Positions 8,144 to 16,892 are shown, numbered from the stretch's first letter. The stretch is 64,000 bases of DNA from Sanyastnella coralliicola (GCF_030845195.1 NZ_CP132543.1:1319501-1383500), one strand, 5' to 3'. The notes: a model not told the origin generated them from the letters alone. Numbers and translations are program-made.

Positions 8144-9469
8144 TTGCCTTATATGTTCGATTGACTTTGAATGGGGTAGGTATGGCGCCATGATAGAATG
8201 GGTCATTTCACTCGAAGGAAGCATGGTCGTGAAATTCAATAGATCTTCTTCCGAATTCACTGACTCGTCTGGAGAAATGAAGGCGTATCCCTTTAGTTGA
8301 CCTCCTTCGATAACTACCAAAGAGCGCTCATCGTAGTTGCGTCCTTGACCTTCGATCCAACGAATTCCATCTTGATTGGCTAGAAAAGCTACCATCTCAT
8401 CAATACGTTGGTTGTATGCTGACACTTCTGGCATAGGACCAGATTCCATAGGGACACCACATAAGGATGCGTGGAGATTGAATTCTCTTACCAAGCTGAT
8501 CAGGCGGTCACGCGCTGTGGTCATACTGTAATAAACTTCGATCGGACGAGATCCTACCTGAAGCTTTTGAACCGTGAGTCTTTTGTAGCCGAGTTGATCG
8601 AGGTAGGAGACGATTCCAAATCGACTTCGCGGTCTTTTCTGTGCTCGGTTGTGTTTCGGCCAATGGTGTCGAATCTCAGCGTCTTCGAGGAGACGCGCAA
8701 TCAGTTCGGTTCCAGTCAGTGTGACCTGAATATCTACGATATCCTTCAAGAACTCTTGCCTACGAGAAGACGCCATCTTACCACCAAAGTGCTGTCGTAT
8801 GCGTTTCTTGACGTTAATCGACATTCCGATGTAGATGAACTTACCATGCCGATCAATGAAGTAGTAAACTCCGGGCTTCTCCGGAAGTTGATCAAATACA
8901 TTGCGCGGTAAGGCAGGAGGAAGCCACTGTTCTGCGGAGCCTCTTTTCAACATGCCGTCAATAACTCCAGCTTGATCAGATAACATCAAGTGATGGAATA
9001 ATTGCACCGTTGCCATCGTGTCACCAAGAGCTCGGTGGCGTGCTTCGTTACCAATGCCAAGATCTTCACAAATGCGACCAAGGCTGTAGCTCCGATGTCC
9101 GGGAAGAATCTTGCGAGACATACGCACAGTACACAGACGTTTCGGATTGAAACGCATGCCATACTCTTCAAAGCTTTTCTTGATGAATGCATAGTCGAAG
9201 CCTACGTTGTGCGCAACGAAAACGGCGTCCTCAAACCACGAGTATAACTCTTCAGCAATCTCCTCAAAACGTGGCGCATCTGCGACCATTTCGTTGGTGA
9301 TGCCCGTCAACTCAGTGATATAAGGAGGAATCGCATGCTCCGGACGAAGCAGGGTATGAAACTGATCGAGGATTTCGGTGCCATCCGTCAACACCACAGC
9401 AATCTCTGTTATGCTATTCGCAGAGGCATAACTCCCCGTGGTTTCTATGTCGGTAACGGCGAAAATCAT
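8141..9469 (-). CDS. DnaQ-like 3'-5' exonuclease fused to a GIY-YIG nuclease domain
   Basis: 442 residues from the ATG at 9469; a TTG four codons upstream is less likely because the exonuclease fold begins at once with MIFAVTDIETTG (acidic D7 and E9). The other DEDDh motifs are HNVGFDYAFI and the HRALGDT block. After residue 190 a GIY-YIG domain follows (GVYYFIDRHGKFIYIG, then KKRIRQHF), as in the N-terminal nuclease of UvrC and Cho. The remaining 200 residues are a less conserved C-terminal region. Similar fusions are known in Bacteroidota and are annotated as DNA polymerase III epsilon-like proteins. A role in repair, perhaps as a Cho-like nuclease, is inferred from the domains and from the nearby uvrA. 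Confidence 0.88.
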   Translation of the reverse strand: MIFAVTDIETTGSYASANSITEIAVVLTDGTEILDQFHTLLRPEHAIPPYITELTGITNEMVADAPRFEEIAEELYSWFEDAVFVAHNVGFDYAFIKKSFEEYGMRFNPKRLCTVRMSRKILPGHRSYSLGRICEDLGIGNEARHRALGDTMATVQLFHHLMLSDQAGVIDGMLKRGSAEQWLPPALPRNVFDQLPEKPGVYYFIDRHGKFIYIGMSINVKKRIRQHFGGKMASSRRQEFLKDIVDIQVTLTGTELIARLLEDAEIRHHWPKHNRAQKRPRSRFGIVSYLDQLGYKRLTVQKLQVGSRPIEVYYSMTTARDRLISLVREFNLHASLCGVPMESGPMPEVSAYNQRIDEMVAFLANQDGIRWIEGQGRNYDERSLVVIEGGQLKGYAFISPDESVNSEEDLLNFTTMLPSSEMTHSIMAPYLPHSKSIEHIRQ

Positions 9470-9503
9470 TTGAACGCCCAAACTACGAAAAGCTTTGCTT
9501 TAT

Positions 9504-9640
9504 AGGCGTATGGCTTAAGGCCTAAGGCTTAAGGTAATGGTGCTGTGTGCTTTAAAATTCATTTCAGCATACAGCATACAGCATACAGCATTCAGCATAC
9601 AGCATACTGCGTTCCGCACTCCGCGTTCTGCGTTCCGCAA
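9504..9640. repeat. heptamer array 1 (period 7 bp)
   Basis: From 9504 to 9531 four units of the type AGGCTTA follow each other. From 9564 to 9640 there are eleven consecutive units of exactly 7 bases; they begin as ACAGCAT and drift to TCCGCAA while keeping GC in the middle. The array fills the gap between two minus-strand genes. No open frame in it looks coding. Confidence 0.9.
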
Positions 9641-9642
9641 CC

Positions 9643-10032
9643 CTATTCAACTCCTACAACCGCGAACATCTCTTCACCGTTCTCGGAGACGAATACATGT
9701 TTCCCGGGAGAGGAGAGTGTACAGCTCATGGTGAGTGAATGCATGGGAACAACCATGGTGCAAATCTGCTCTTCGCGTGGGACGCGGTAATAAGCGAGCA
9801 CTTGAATGGTGGTGTCGGTGCGGGAGTTTTCGAGGTGATCGGCTGTGGCGCAGCCGTTAGTGCCACCAGTGAAGGTGACTTGAACCTCGAATGGGGTGTT
9901 GATTTTGATAGAATCCGGTCCGGAAATGGCGTTGACGTTGCCTTTTAGGATGTCGTATTCATCAGAAGAGCAGGCGGAGAGGATCAATGCGAATGCACCG
10001 ATCGCTAGGGTGATCAATCTTGGCTTCAGCAT
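9643..10032 (-). CDS. lipoprotein of unknown function
   Basis: 129 residues with a lipoprotein signal (ALILSACSS, Cys21). The mature part is about 105 residues and beta-rich, with three further cysteines (NGCATADH, EQICTMVV, MSCTL) that could form a disulfide. I do not recognise the family. It may be a small immunoglobulin-like outer lipoprotein, judging by stretches such as NTPFEVQVTFTGG. It stands alone on the minus strand, next to heptamer array 1, with the cyclophilin gene diverging from it. Confidence 0.75.
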   Translation of the reverse strand: MLKPRLITLAIGAFALILSACSSDEYDILKGNVNAISGPDSIKINTPFEVQVTFTGGTNGCATADHLENSRTDTTIQVLAYYRVPREEQICTMVVPMHSLTMSCTLSSPGKHVFVSENGEEMFAVVGVE

Positions 10033-10106
10033 GGTGTGCAGGTTTCCTTCATAACGTTAGAATTGATTGAATCGTATAGGGATTCAACTTTGCCTGACCA
10101 CTCTGT

Positions 10107-10114
10107 TATCTTTG
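10107..10114 (+). promoter_or_regulatory. TATCTTTG box 4 bases before the cyclophilin ATG
   Basis: TATCTTTG matches TAnnTTTG and ends 4 bases before the ATG at 10119. With the usual box-to-start distance, transcription would begin at or next to the ATG, so the mRNA would be leaderless. Confidence 0.55.
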
Positions 10115-10118
10115 CGGT

Positions 10119-10910
10119 ATGAAGAAGTGGATTATTCCTATCGTCGTTTTGATGACCGCCTGTGCTTCGGAATCAGTACCAGAAGGCGAAGCCGTTCAGG
10201 CGGTGACGCCAGAAGAAAAGCCTACTGAAACTGTGGGTGAAGAAGTGGAAGTTACCCCTGAAGCACCTGTATGGCCGCGATTATCTAACGCTACGTGCAA
10301 GGACTTCCTTCTAGAGTACGGACAAAAGAACACGGCAAATCGCGTGGTTATTCATACTCCTTACGGAGATATCAAAGTGAAGCTATATGATGACACACCA
10401 ATTCACCGAGCGAATTTCCTTTACCTGATTGAACGGGGGTATTTTGCTCCCACACAGATTGTTCGAATTGTAAAGGACTTTGTTGTGCAGGGTGGAAATA
10501 GCGAGGAGCCAGAAGATCAGGAGGAACGATTCCTGATTGGAGACTATACCTTGCCAAACGAGATTCAAGCGCATCATATTCACACAAGAGGTGCCTTGGC
10601 CATGTCTCGGAATTATGAAGGGAATCCGGAACAGCGGAGTTCAGCTTATGATTTCTACATCGTTGATGGTCGTGATATTTCAAACGTTGAGTTTTTTCAA
10701 GTGAAGGAAGAGAACGGCTACAATTACACGGATGCGCAGGAAGCGGAATACAAAAAAAGAGGAGGGGCCATACACCTAGACGGCAAACACACCGTTTTTG
10801 GAGAGGTTACTTCTGGGTTGAGTGTGATTGATAAGATTGCAGATCTTGAAACGGATGCTTCCGATTGGCCCGTTATGGAATTGATCGTTTCCATGGAGGT
10901 TGTGGAATAA
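10119..10910 (+). CDS. cyclophilin-type peptidyl-prolyl isomerase, lipoprotein
   Basis: 263 residues. A lipoprotein signal (VLMTACAS, Cys15) is followed by an acidic, Pro-rich linker to about residue 50 and a cyclophilin domain over about 70-263. Typical elements are VVIHTPYGDIKVKLYDDTP, FVVQGGN (the catalytic strand), and HTVFGEVTSGLSVIDKI. It should isomerise proline bonds in envelope proteins during folding in the periplasm. In the usual catalytic arginine block the sequence reads TQIVRIVKDFVVQGG, so the Arg is present. The outer-membrane protein gene that follows 38 bases later may share its transcript. Confidence 0.92.
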   Translation: MKKWIIPIVVLMTACASESVPEGEAVQAVTPEEKPTETVGEEVEVTPEAPVWPRLSNATCKDFLLEYGQKNTANRVVIHTPYGDIKVKLYDDTPIHRANFLYLIERGYFAPTQIVRIVKDFVVQGGNSEEPEDQEERFLIGDYTLPNEIQAHHIHTRGALAMSRNYEGNPEQRSSAYDFYIVDGRDISNVEFFQVKEENGYNYTDAQEAEYKKRGGAIHLDGKHTVFGEVTSGLSVIDKIADLETDASDWPVMELIVSMEVVE

Positions 10911-10948
10911 CCACTGATTAAGCCGTATTTTTAAAGACCAGACTAGAA

Positions 10949-11836
10949 ATGATGAGAAGAAAGCTATTGATGTGCCTATTCCTACTCGCCGGTGGGATCT
11001 CTGCCTTAGGTCAAGGACATGACCAACTCATCCTACAGGATGATGATTTCGAATGGCCTGAACGTCAGGGATTTGTCTTCGGGATGTCGATTGGAGCCTA
11101 TTTCGCCAATAAACAAAGTGCGGCGTTCTATAACGGAGAAGCGTTGTATGAATTGGGGGATAACCTGGCTACAATTTATAATATCGAAGACCGTCTTTTT
11201 TTGAATGACCAAACCTATCAACAGGTCACCAACCTGATTGAAGCACAGGATTTTTCTATTCCTTTCGATTCTTATCCGCAGGCAATGCGATACAACCCGG
11301 GGGTGCTCATTGGGTTTAGAGCAGGGTACCGTCTGAACAATGAAAACAGCTTTTTCCTTGATCTGAATTATGCCACCCTGAAGGCGGCTGATAAGTTCAC
11401 CTTGGTTACGAACCTCTTACCGGACCCAAGTCAGGGAACACAAGATATTCGTCTCTACAATATTATTGGTGAGGAGGATCGACTGAACATTCATCTTGGT
11501 TATCGTGCTGGGATTGTGGTTAATGAAGATATGAACTGGTACATCGAGGGGGGAGCGAGTATGTTGGCCATACGATTGCAGGAAAATTTTCTAGAGATTG
11601 AAGGAACGACATTCGACTTGTGGATTGCGCCTTTCGGACCGAACAATATCAGTGGGCCTCAAAGTAATTTGACAGGTACGGGATACGGGTTTTACGGAGG
11701 AACTGGTGTCGAAGTATTCTTTGATGAGCGCTTTGAGATTGACCTTGGAATGCGTCTTTCTCGTGACAAGGTGGTGATGGGGTCTTTCTCAGACAACCTG
11801 ATCAACACCAGCGTTTTCTTGAGCTTTACGCTGTAA
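10949..11836 (+). CDS. outer-membrane beta-barrel-like protein of unknown function
   Basis: 295 residues with a signal peptide ending near residue 22 (GGISALGQG). The mature protein has alternating hydrophobic and polar residues and many Gly/Tyr/Phe girdle positions (for example LIGFRAGYRLNNENSFFLDLNYATLK), and ends in a C-terminal strand VFLSFTL with a terminal hydrophobic residue. This is what is expected of an outer-membrane barrel. No family was recognised. It follows the cyclophilin gene, whose product could help fold such proteins. Confidence 0.75.
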   Translation: MMRRKLLMCLFLLAGGISALGQGHDQLILQDDDFEWPERQGFVFGMSIGAYFANKQSAAFYNGEALYELGDNLATIYNIEDRLFLNDQTYQQVTNLIEAQDFSIPFDSYPQAMRYNPGVLIGFRAGYRLNNENSFFLDLNYATLKAADKFTLVTNLLPDPSQGTQDIRLYNIIGEEDRLNIHLGYRAGIVVNEDMNWYIEGGASMLAIRLQENFLEIEGTTFDLWIAPFGPNNISGPQSNLTGTGYGFYGGTGVEVFFDERFEIDLGMRLSRDKVVMGSFSDNLINTSVFLSFTL

Positions 11837-11842
11837 AAGAAA

Positions 11843-11866
11843 CAGGGCCTCCCGTTGGAAGCCCTG
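11843..11866 (+). terminator. hairpin after the outer-membrane protein gene
   Basis: CAGGGC pairs with GCCCTG around a CCCGTT-containing loop, 7 bases after the stop codon. No T-tract follows, so it may be a weak terminator or an RNA-stabilising hairpin. Its core is shared with the stronger terminator at 38266-38295. Confidence 0.55.
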
Positions 11867-11974
11867 AATTCGAAACCTTAACCAAATAACTACTCAAAAA
11901 ATCGCTGTAGCCTTTCTATTTGAAACTGACTATAACAAAGATATGAGTAGAATACTCCCGAATTTGGTGACTTT

Positions 11975-12022
11975 GTAAACGGTCGCTTTCGCCAGTTAAC
12001 GGTCGCTTATTCCCAGTAAACG
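11975..12022 (+). promoter_or_regulatory. three phased direct repeats GT(A/T)AACG before the DinB-like gene
   Basis: GTAAACG (11975), GTTAACG (11995) and GTAAACG (12016) are spaced 20 and 21 bases apart, about two helical turns. The first two extend to AACGGTCGCTT. The last ends 11 bases before the ATG at 12033. The regular phasing suggests a row of protein-binding sites; the protein is unknown. Confidence 0.5.
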
Positions 12023-12032
12023 TTTTCACAAC

Positions 12033-12554
12033 ATGCCCCTAACAGAGAATTTCGATAGCTACTTTCAGCGCTACATAGATCTTGCAGGATCAACCGATCC
12101 TTCTGAAGCACTTCAACGCACCAGTGATGATACCAAGGCTTACCTAAGTCCATTGTCAGAAGAACAATGGCATTACGCTTATGCAGAAGGGAAGTGGACA
12201 GTAGCAGATATGTTGCAGCATATGATTGATACGGAAAGAATCATGGCCTATCGTGCGCTGCATTTCGCTAGATCTTCGACCACGCCCTTGCATGGTTTTG
12301 ATCATGATCTTTTTGTCGCTAACGCGGAAGCGGACAAAAAGAATGGCGAGGATATCCTAAATGATTTCCTCGCCACTCGAGTGTCAACGATGTCTATGTT
12401 CGGATCGTTTAATGTTAAGCGTCTGGATGTTTCAGGTTCGTTTGACAGCAGAAGTCCGTTAACTGTACGTCAGCTAGGCCTTTTGATCTCTGGTCATAAC
12501 ATTCATCATCTGAACGTTCTCAAAGACCGATACTTTAACTCTGGTCAATTCTAG
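12033..12554 (+). CDS. DinB family protein (putative metal-dependent hydrolase/transferase)
   Basis: 173 residues with the DinB/YfiT four-helix fold: WTVADMLQHMIDTERIMAYRAL near residues 55-75 and the closing motif SGHNIHHLNVLKDRY at 153-167. Likely metal ligands are His63, His155 and His159. Members include thiol-dependent transferases and proteins of unknown role; despite the name the family is not DNA polymerase IV. Residues 94-98 (VANAE) are encoded by one copy of the dispersed 14-bp word (12316-12329). Phased repeats upstream suggest specific regulation. Confidence 0.85.
   Translation: MPLTENFDSYFQRYIDLAGSTDPSEALQRTSDDTKAYLSPLSEEQWHYAYAEGKWTVADMLQHMIDTERIMAYRALHFARSSTTPLHGFDHDLFVANAEADKKNGEDILNDFLATRVSTMSMFGSFNVKRLDVSGSFDSRSPLTVRQLGLLISGHNIHHLNVLKDRYFNSGQF
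12316..12329 (+). repeat. dispersed 14-mer TCGCTAACGCGGAA (in DinB-like gene)
   Basis: A copy of the word TCGCTA(G/A)CGCGGAA that recurs through the window. Here it reads in frame as Ala-Asn-Ala-Glu. Confidence 0.8.
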
Positions 12555-12848
12555 CACCTCCTGAACATCAATAATGGTTCAACCAAACATTCGTTGACAC
12601 TAACTAAGGATGAAGGCTGGTTATCCATAGCTAGCTTGTTGTGCTTTTAATTTCCTATTGAAACTCTTTAGGTTCGTTTACCAAAAGCGAAGTGTACTTC
12701 GTGTTTCACAATTCAAATCTGGCCATTCTTTATCATGCGTCCTACACGGATTTACCCCGAAACGTATATTCCATATCCGGGAATAACAGGTGTTGAGTCG
12801 CTAAAAAGCCTATATTTATTGAGAATCAACTAAGGCAAAACGTACATA
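12555..12848. other. intergenic region with no recognised gene
   Basis: 294 bases between two plus-strand genes. It contains a near-palindrome CGAAGTGTACTTCG (about 12689-12702) and an inverted pair TATTCC/GGAATA near 12770-12785. No array, RNA gene or clear promoter box was found. Confidence 0.4.
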
Positions 12849-14375
12849 ATGCCCCTCTTAGAGTCTTTCCTAGCCACCATGACTGAATACGAGCTCCGTG
12901 AGCTGGAACAGCACATTTCAAAAGTGGGCAAACAGTCTGATCGGGTGGATACACGCGCATTGCAGTTGTTGATTGAAGAACCGGAGCTGTCAGGTCAAGA
13001 CGCCGCCTTGAAACTATATGGAAAGGCGAACTTGAATGCGTATCACACAGTTCGGAAGCGGTTAACGCGCAGAACTCAAGAGTACATCACACTCAAATCC
13101 CTCGAAACGGGAATTAACCGAGGGGATGAAATTAGAATGGTAGTCCGCGCCGCTCGTTTCTTACTCACTCGTGGTCAATCAGACGCAGCCGCAAAAATGC
13201 TACGGAAGGCGAGAAACGCAGCCAAACAGAAAGACTTGTACGTTGAATTGGTAAACGTACTTTCTGCGGAGGTGGAGTACTCAGACGAGCTTGGTCTTGA
13301 TTCGGAACTTCTAGTCAACGAATGGAAAGAAGCACAGGAGCTTGCCAGCCTGCAGGAACGTGTAGACTTAGCATACAACGTACTTCGTATCAAACTGCGT
13401 GAAACGCGCTTAACAGGATTTTCAGGAGATCTTCAGAAACTGGTGAGGGGAGAGCTCGACCAGTTGGGAATCGACCTTCACCAGAACCTACCGGCATCGA
13501 TTGTATATAAGATGATGACCATTATCAGAATGGCCATTGTTGCGTCTAAGCAATATCACCAGTTTGATCCACTTGTGACCCAAGCATACGAGCAGTTGGA
13601 ACGAGATGGGCTCATTCAAAAAGCTGACTTGAAGGTGCGCATCGGTTTTCTTTATATGATTGCACATACAAAGTACCGTACCCGAAGCTTGGATGAAGCC
13701 AATGAATGGCTCGGGAAACTAGGTGAGTATATGACGGATACGCGCAGACGAGCCGTATTGGATTATCTCGGTCGATACTTCTTGCTCAAGGCCGCCATTC
13801 CAATGTATCAAGGAGAGGTGGAGAAGTCGATTCGATCTCTGAATGATGCGTTGGAACGGAAAGATCTTCGTGTGAGTGACACACTCAATATTCGCTTGAA
13901 CCTTTCTGTATATGAGTTCATCGCTAATAAGCCGAAGAGAACACTTTCGGTACTCGTCAACAATCCACTCAGTGATAAGGAATGCGAACGCCATATGGGG
14001 CCCGAATGGTGCTTTAAGAAGGACCTTATTCAAACGATTGCCCTTGCGGAACTCGGGATTGACGACGTAGCTGAGATTCGCTTAAAAAGTATGAGGAATC
14101 ACTATTCCAATATTCTTTCTGCTGATCAGCACCAACGAATTGCCGGTTTCTTGAAGGTAGTTCAGTGGGTGATGAATTCGCCGGAGAAGCTTCGTACACC
14201 AGAGTTCGAAGAGAAGGTAGAGCATGCTATTCAACGACTTCCTGGCAATATGGAAGACCTTCAAGCTATGACCTTCTATTGCTGGGTGAAAAGTAAGATG
14301 GTAGGACGTTCTTACTATTCAGTCCTTGTAGAAACTGTTGCGACTTTTGGAAAGGATCGTATTACGGATTACTAG
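12849..14375 (+). CDS. large helical cytoplasmic protein of unknown function
   Basis: 508 residues, no signal peptide and no membrane segment. The sequence is almost entirely helical, with many Leu/Ala/Arg/Glu-rich segments of 30-40 residues (for example ARFLLTRGQSDAAAKMLRKA), which suggests TPR-like or other alpha-solenoid repeats without a clean consensus. The N-terminal 80 residues (EYELRELEQHISKVG, then YHTVRKRLTRRTQEYI) look like a separate basic helical domain that could bind nucleic acid. I do not recognise a family. Its stop codon overlaps the stop of the convergent lipoprotein gene on the palindrome CTAG. Confidence 0.75.
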   Translation: MPLLESFLATMTEYELRELEQHISKVGKQSDRVDTRALQLLIEEPELSGQDAALKLYGKANLNAYHTVRKRLTRRTQEYITLKSLETGINRGDEIRMVVRAARFLLTRGQSDAAAKMLRKARNAAKQKDLYVELVNVLSAEVEYSDELGLDSELLVNEWKEAQELASLQERVDLAYNVLRIKLRETRLTGFSGDLQKLVRGELDQLGIDLHQNLPASIVYKMMTIIRMAIVASKQYHQFDPLVTQAYEQLERDGLIQKADLKVRIGFLYMIAHTKYRTRSLDEANEWLGKLGEYMTDTRRRAVLDYLGRYFLLKAAIPMYQGEVEKSIRSLNDALERKDLRVSDTLNIRLNLSVYEFIANKPKRTLSVLVNNPLSDKECERHMGPEWCFKKDLIQTIALAELGIDDVAEIRLKSMRNHYSNILSADQHQRIAGFLKVVQWVMNSPEKLRTPEFEEKVEHAIQRLPGNMEDLQAMTFYCWVKSKMVGRSYYSVLVETVATFGKDRITDY

Positions 14376-14926
14376 TGATCTACGATGACCATGTCATGTC
14401 TCTCCAGGAATGCTCTCATCCAGGCGTATCCATTCTCTGAGAACCCATCTGATTTGTATCGAGGAGAAGTTTGCACACCGGAACATAGAAAGCAGACGTT
14501 CGTTTGAGCGATCAATGAATCCTTTACAAAGAAGCCAAAGCCTACATGAGGGATAAAGCAAGTACCCTTGGTCCCATTTAATTCACCATTGTATATCGAG
14601 GTGTCACAGAGCATATGAACCAGTTCATCACGGCTGTTGTCAGGTAAGTCCTTTCCGTTGTACGCGGTAGGATGAACGTTGAAGTTAGACGGATCATACA
14701 ACGTCATGTCGTTCTCGCTCATGTTTGCAGGATTCTCTGCTTGCGGATTGAAGTTGTATGTAGTGATTCGATCAGCTTGAATGAGTAGGTCATATAACTC
14801 TTGGATGTCTTCAATGGGTGGTCTTTGAGACAGTTCAATAGGCTCTTTTTCAGGTTTGTCTTCTACTTGGTTTTCGTTGGACTGACAGCTGAATAAAACG
14901 AGAAGGAACGGGAGGAAATACTTCAT
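14372..14926 (-). CDS. lipoprotein of unknown function
   Basis: 184 residues from the ATG at 14926 (MKYFLPFLLVLFSCQ, lipobox Cys14); a TTG six codons upstream would precede the signal peptide and is less likely. After a charged linker rich in Glu and Lys, the domain of about 140 residues has four cysteines (MLCDTS, GTCFIP and the pair in NVCFLCSG). A CxxC pair might bind metal or be redox active, but no family was recognised. Just before the ATG the sequence TACCTTCA plus four bases resembles a degenerate form of the leaderless promoter boxes. Confidence 0.72.
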   Translation of the reverse strand: MKYFLPFLLVLFSCQSNENQVEDKPEKEPIELSQRPPIEDIQELYDLLIQADRITTYNFNPQAENPANMSENDMTLYDPSNFNVHPTAYNGKDLPDNSRDELVHMLCDTSIYNGELNGTKGTCFIPHVGFGFFVKDSLIAQTNVCFLCSGVQTSPRYKSDGFSENGYAWMRAFLERHDMVIVDH

Positions 14927-15078
14927 GGCCTGAAGGTAGGTCAACTTTGAATGATTTCTTGATCAGTGCACCATTAAAGTCTTATGGATTTAGTTGAAGT
15001 GCACAAGAGTGAGAATGCGTACAATGACACGAGCTTGTATCATGCGATAGATAGTTGAACACGAAGTAGTTAAAATGA

Positions 15079-15108
15079 AAAAGCCTGGTAACGATACCAG
15101 GCTTTTTC
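15079..15108 (-). terminator. terminator of the tRNA-Arg gene
   Basis: A perfect stem (AAGCCTGGTA with TACCAGGCTT around ACGA) with T-tracts, starting 5 bases after the tRNA 3' end on the minus strand. Confidence 0.88.
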
Positions 15109-15112
15109 TTTG

Positions 15113-15186
15113 TGACCCCGCAGGGATTCGAACCCCGAACCTCCGCATCCGTAGTGCGGTGCTCTATCCAGTTAAGCTACGGAGCC
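15113..15186 (-). tRNA. tRNA-Arg (anticodon ACG)
   Basis: The 74-base cloverleaf reads on the minus strand. The acceptor stem GGCTCCG pairs with CGGGGTC, allowing two G-U pairs, followed by discriminator A. The D arm has AGCTTAACTGGATAGAGC, the anticodon stem is CCGCA/TGCGG with loop CTACGGA (anticodon ACG, read as ICG for CGU/CGC/CGA), and the T arm contains GGTTCGAATCC. CCA is not encoded (the DNA continues CAAAG), so it depends on the CCA-adding enzyme encoded at 28410-29822. Confidence 0.97.
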
Positions 15187-15233
15187 AACTCTTTCCCCGA
15201 ATTGGGGGGTGCAAATATATAAATTCTCTAGAT

Positions 15234-16766
15234 TCAAGGAAGTTTTTTGAATTCTAATTCTGTAAAATCGAAATCAGGATTCGGAACGTCGATGATCATT
15301 TCTTCAATTTCTCCTTCTGGGTTGAGAATAAACTGCACTGTTCCAGGAGGTAACATCATCTGAGTTCCCCAGTTCAACTGGAAACTATCATATTGCCAGT
15401 GACGCATCGTTCCTCTAAAAAGAGGTGTTGGTTCAAACTGAAACGCCAGTTGATCACCTACTACTCGGATCTCACAATTTCCATACATCTCACCTCCATA
15501 CGTTCCTGCGTAGGCTTCTAGTGGGAGGGAAGGCTTACTGTCTTTGTCTCTAGCTTCCTCTGCCGCCGCGCGTTCAGCCTCCTCAGCTTGCTGACCCGAC
15601 TTTGAAAAATTCAAGAAAAGCTCCGACCAATCTTGTCCTTCCTCACCCATGTAGCGGTCAGCCCACGCATAAGTCAAGGCATAAGCAATCGAGCTGATGT
15701 TATTTGTTAGGACAACAATTCCCATGTTTTCTTCTGGAATCATCAGGGTGCGGGAAATCATCCCGTCGTATCCACCGCCGTGGCTGACAATCTTCACTCC
15801 GTGCAGGTTTTGAAGTTCCCAACCTAATCCGTAACCACTGAAGGTTTTACTTGGCCAAAGGCTGCGGCTCCCAGGAGAAATCGCTTCTGGAGTTTGAATA
15901 GCCCACATTTCATGTCCTTGGTTTTCTGACCAGATTGCCGTGGTGTCCTTCATTCCCATGTTCATTTGGGCAATCATCCATTGCGACCAATCGTGAACAC
16001 TCGACACTAATGCGCCAGCAGGAGCGATGTTATCCCAATTCACATATTCAATCACCACGTTGTTGTCGTTGACCGTGTTGTGTGGCATTGCTTTGTTGAC
16101 ATCACTCGTCAATTGTGAAGTGCTGTAGTAGGTGTTGTTCATCTCCAACGGAGAAAGAATGCGTTCGCTCACAAACTCTTCCCATGCTTGACCTGTCACT
16201 ACAGGGATAATCTCACCAGCTGCCAAGAACATGATGTTCTGGTAGCCGAAGTGCTCACGGAACCCATAGGCCGGCTCTAAGAAACGTGCTCGACGTAATA
16301 CTTCTTCGCGGCTATGGTTACTTCCATACCAGATCAGATCTCCACTGAATGTTTCCAAACCACTACGGTGGCAAAGCAAATCTCGAATTGTCAGGTTTGC
16401 ACTCACATACGGATCATACAACTGGAACCAAGGAAGGTACTCTTGTACTTTGTCGTCCCAGTTAATCTTACCCTCATCTACAAGAATCGCAAGAGCTGCC
16501 GCGGTCACACTCTTGGTGTTTGAAGCCACCGCGAATACTGTATTCTCATCTACAGGCTCATTCGTATCAACAGACTTTACACCGAAGCCCTTTTCGTAGA
16601 TGATCTCTCCGTCTTTCACAATAGCCACGGCTACGCCGGGAACATTCCAGTCTTGACGGGCCTGTTCAATGTATTTCTCAAACGACTTGAGTTTCTTGTC
16701 GATTTTCTGTGCGCTCGCCGGCAGAACAAACGCCACAGCAAGCAAAAGGCTAAGAATAATGCGCAT
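15234..16766 (-). CDS. serine hydrolase of the beta-lactamase class C / S12 family
   Basis: 510 residues from the ATG at 16766, which begins a signal peptide (MRIILSLLLAVAFVLPASAQ). The catalytic elements of class C enzymes are present: SxxK as S82-NT-K85, YxN as Y175-Q-N177, and the third motif HGG at 329-331. A C-terminal domain of about 130 residues follows (EAYAGTYGGEMYGNCEIRV), like the DUF3471-type domain of many Bacteroidota serine hydrolases. It is probably a periplasmic esterase or D-peptide hydrolase rather than a resistance enzyme. The frame stays open upstream but runs through heptamer array 2 and over the next gene, so that extension is rejected. Confidence 0.9.
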   Translation of the reverse strand: MRIILSLLLAVAFVLPASAQKIDKKLKSFEKYIEQARQDWNVPGVAVAIVKDGEIIYEKGFGVKSVDTNEPVDENTVFAVASNTKSVTAAALAILVDEGKINWDDKVQEYLPWFQLYDPYVSANLTIRDLLCHRSGLETFSGDLIWYGSNHSREEVLRRARFLEPAYGFREHFGYQNIMFLAAGEIIPVVTGQAWEEFVSERILSPLEMNNTYYSTSQLTSDVNKAMPHNTVNDNNVVIEYVNWDNIAPAGALVSSVHDWSQWMIAQMNMGMKDTTAIWSENQGHEMWAIQTPEAISPGSRSLWPSKTFSGYGLGWELQNLHGVKIVSHGGGYDGMISRTLMIPEENMGIVVLTNNISSIAYALTYAWADRYMGEEGQDWSELFLNFSKSGQQAEEAERAAAEEARDKDSKPSLPLEAYAGTYGGEMYGNCEIRVVGDQLAFQFEPTPLFRGTMRHWQYDSFQLNWGTQMMLPPGTVQFILNPEGEIEEMIIDVPNPDFDFTELEFKKLP

Positions 16767-16797
16767 AATGTAGGATTGGTCCCGCAAGATAAAGATT

Positions 16798-16869
16798 GTA
16801 GGCAGTAAGCAGTAAGCAGTAAGCTGTAGACCGCATACCGCATACTGCCTACTGCCTACGGCCAAAGGC
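16798..16869. repeat. heptamer array 2 (period 7 bp)
   Basis: Ten consecutive 7-base units that begin as GTAAGCA and drift to GCCTACG, in the gap between the divergent serine hydrolase and Smr genes. It ends about 10 bases before the TACCTTTG promoter box of the Smr gene. Confidence 0.9.
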
Positions 16870-16879
16870 CCACATTCCT

Positions 16880-16887
16880 TACCTTTG
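16880..16887 (+). promoter_or_regulatory. TACCTTTG box 5 bases before the Smr-domain gene
   Basis: It matches TAnnTTTG and ends 5 bases before the ATG at 16893, implying a leaderless transcript. Confidence 0.5.
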
Positions 16888-16892
16888 TAGGT

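Noticed and set aside
9537-9790. Short open frames in heptamer array 1
   Set aside because: They translate the 7-bp repeat into a low-complexity peptide and overlap the lipoprotein gene in antisense.
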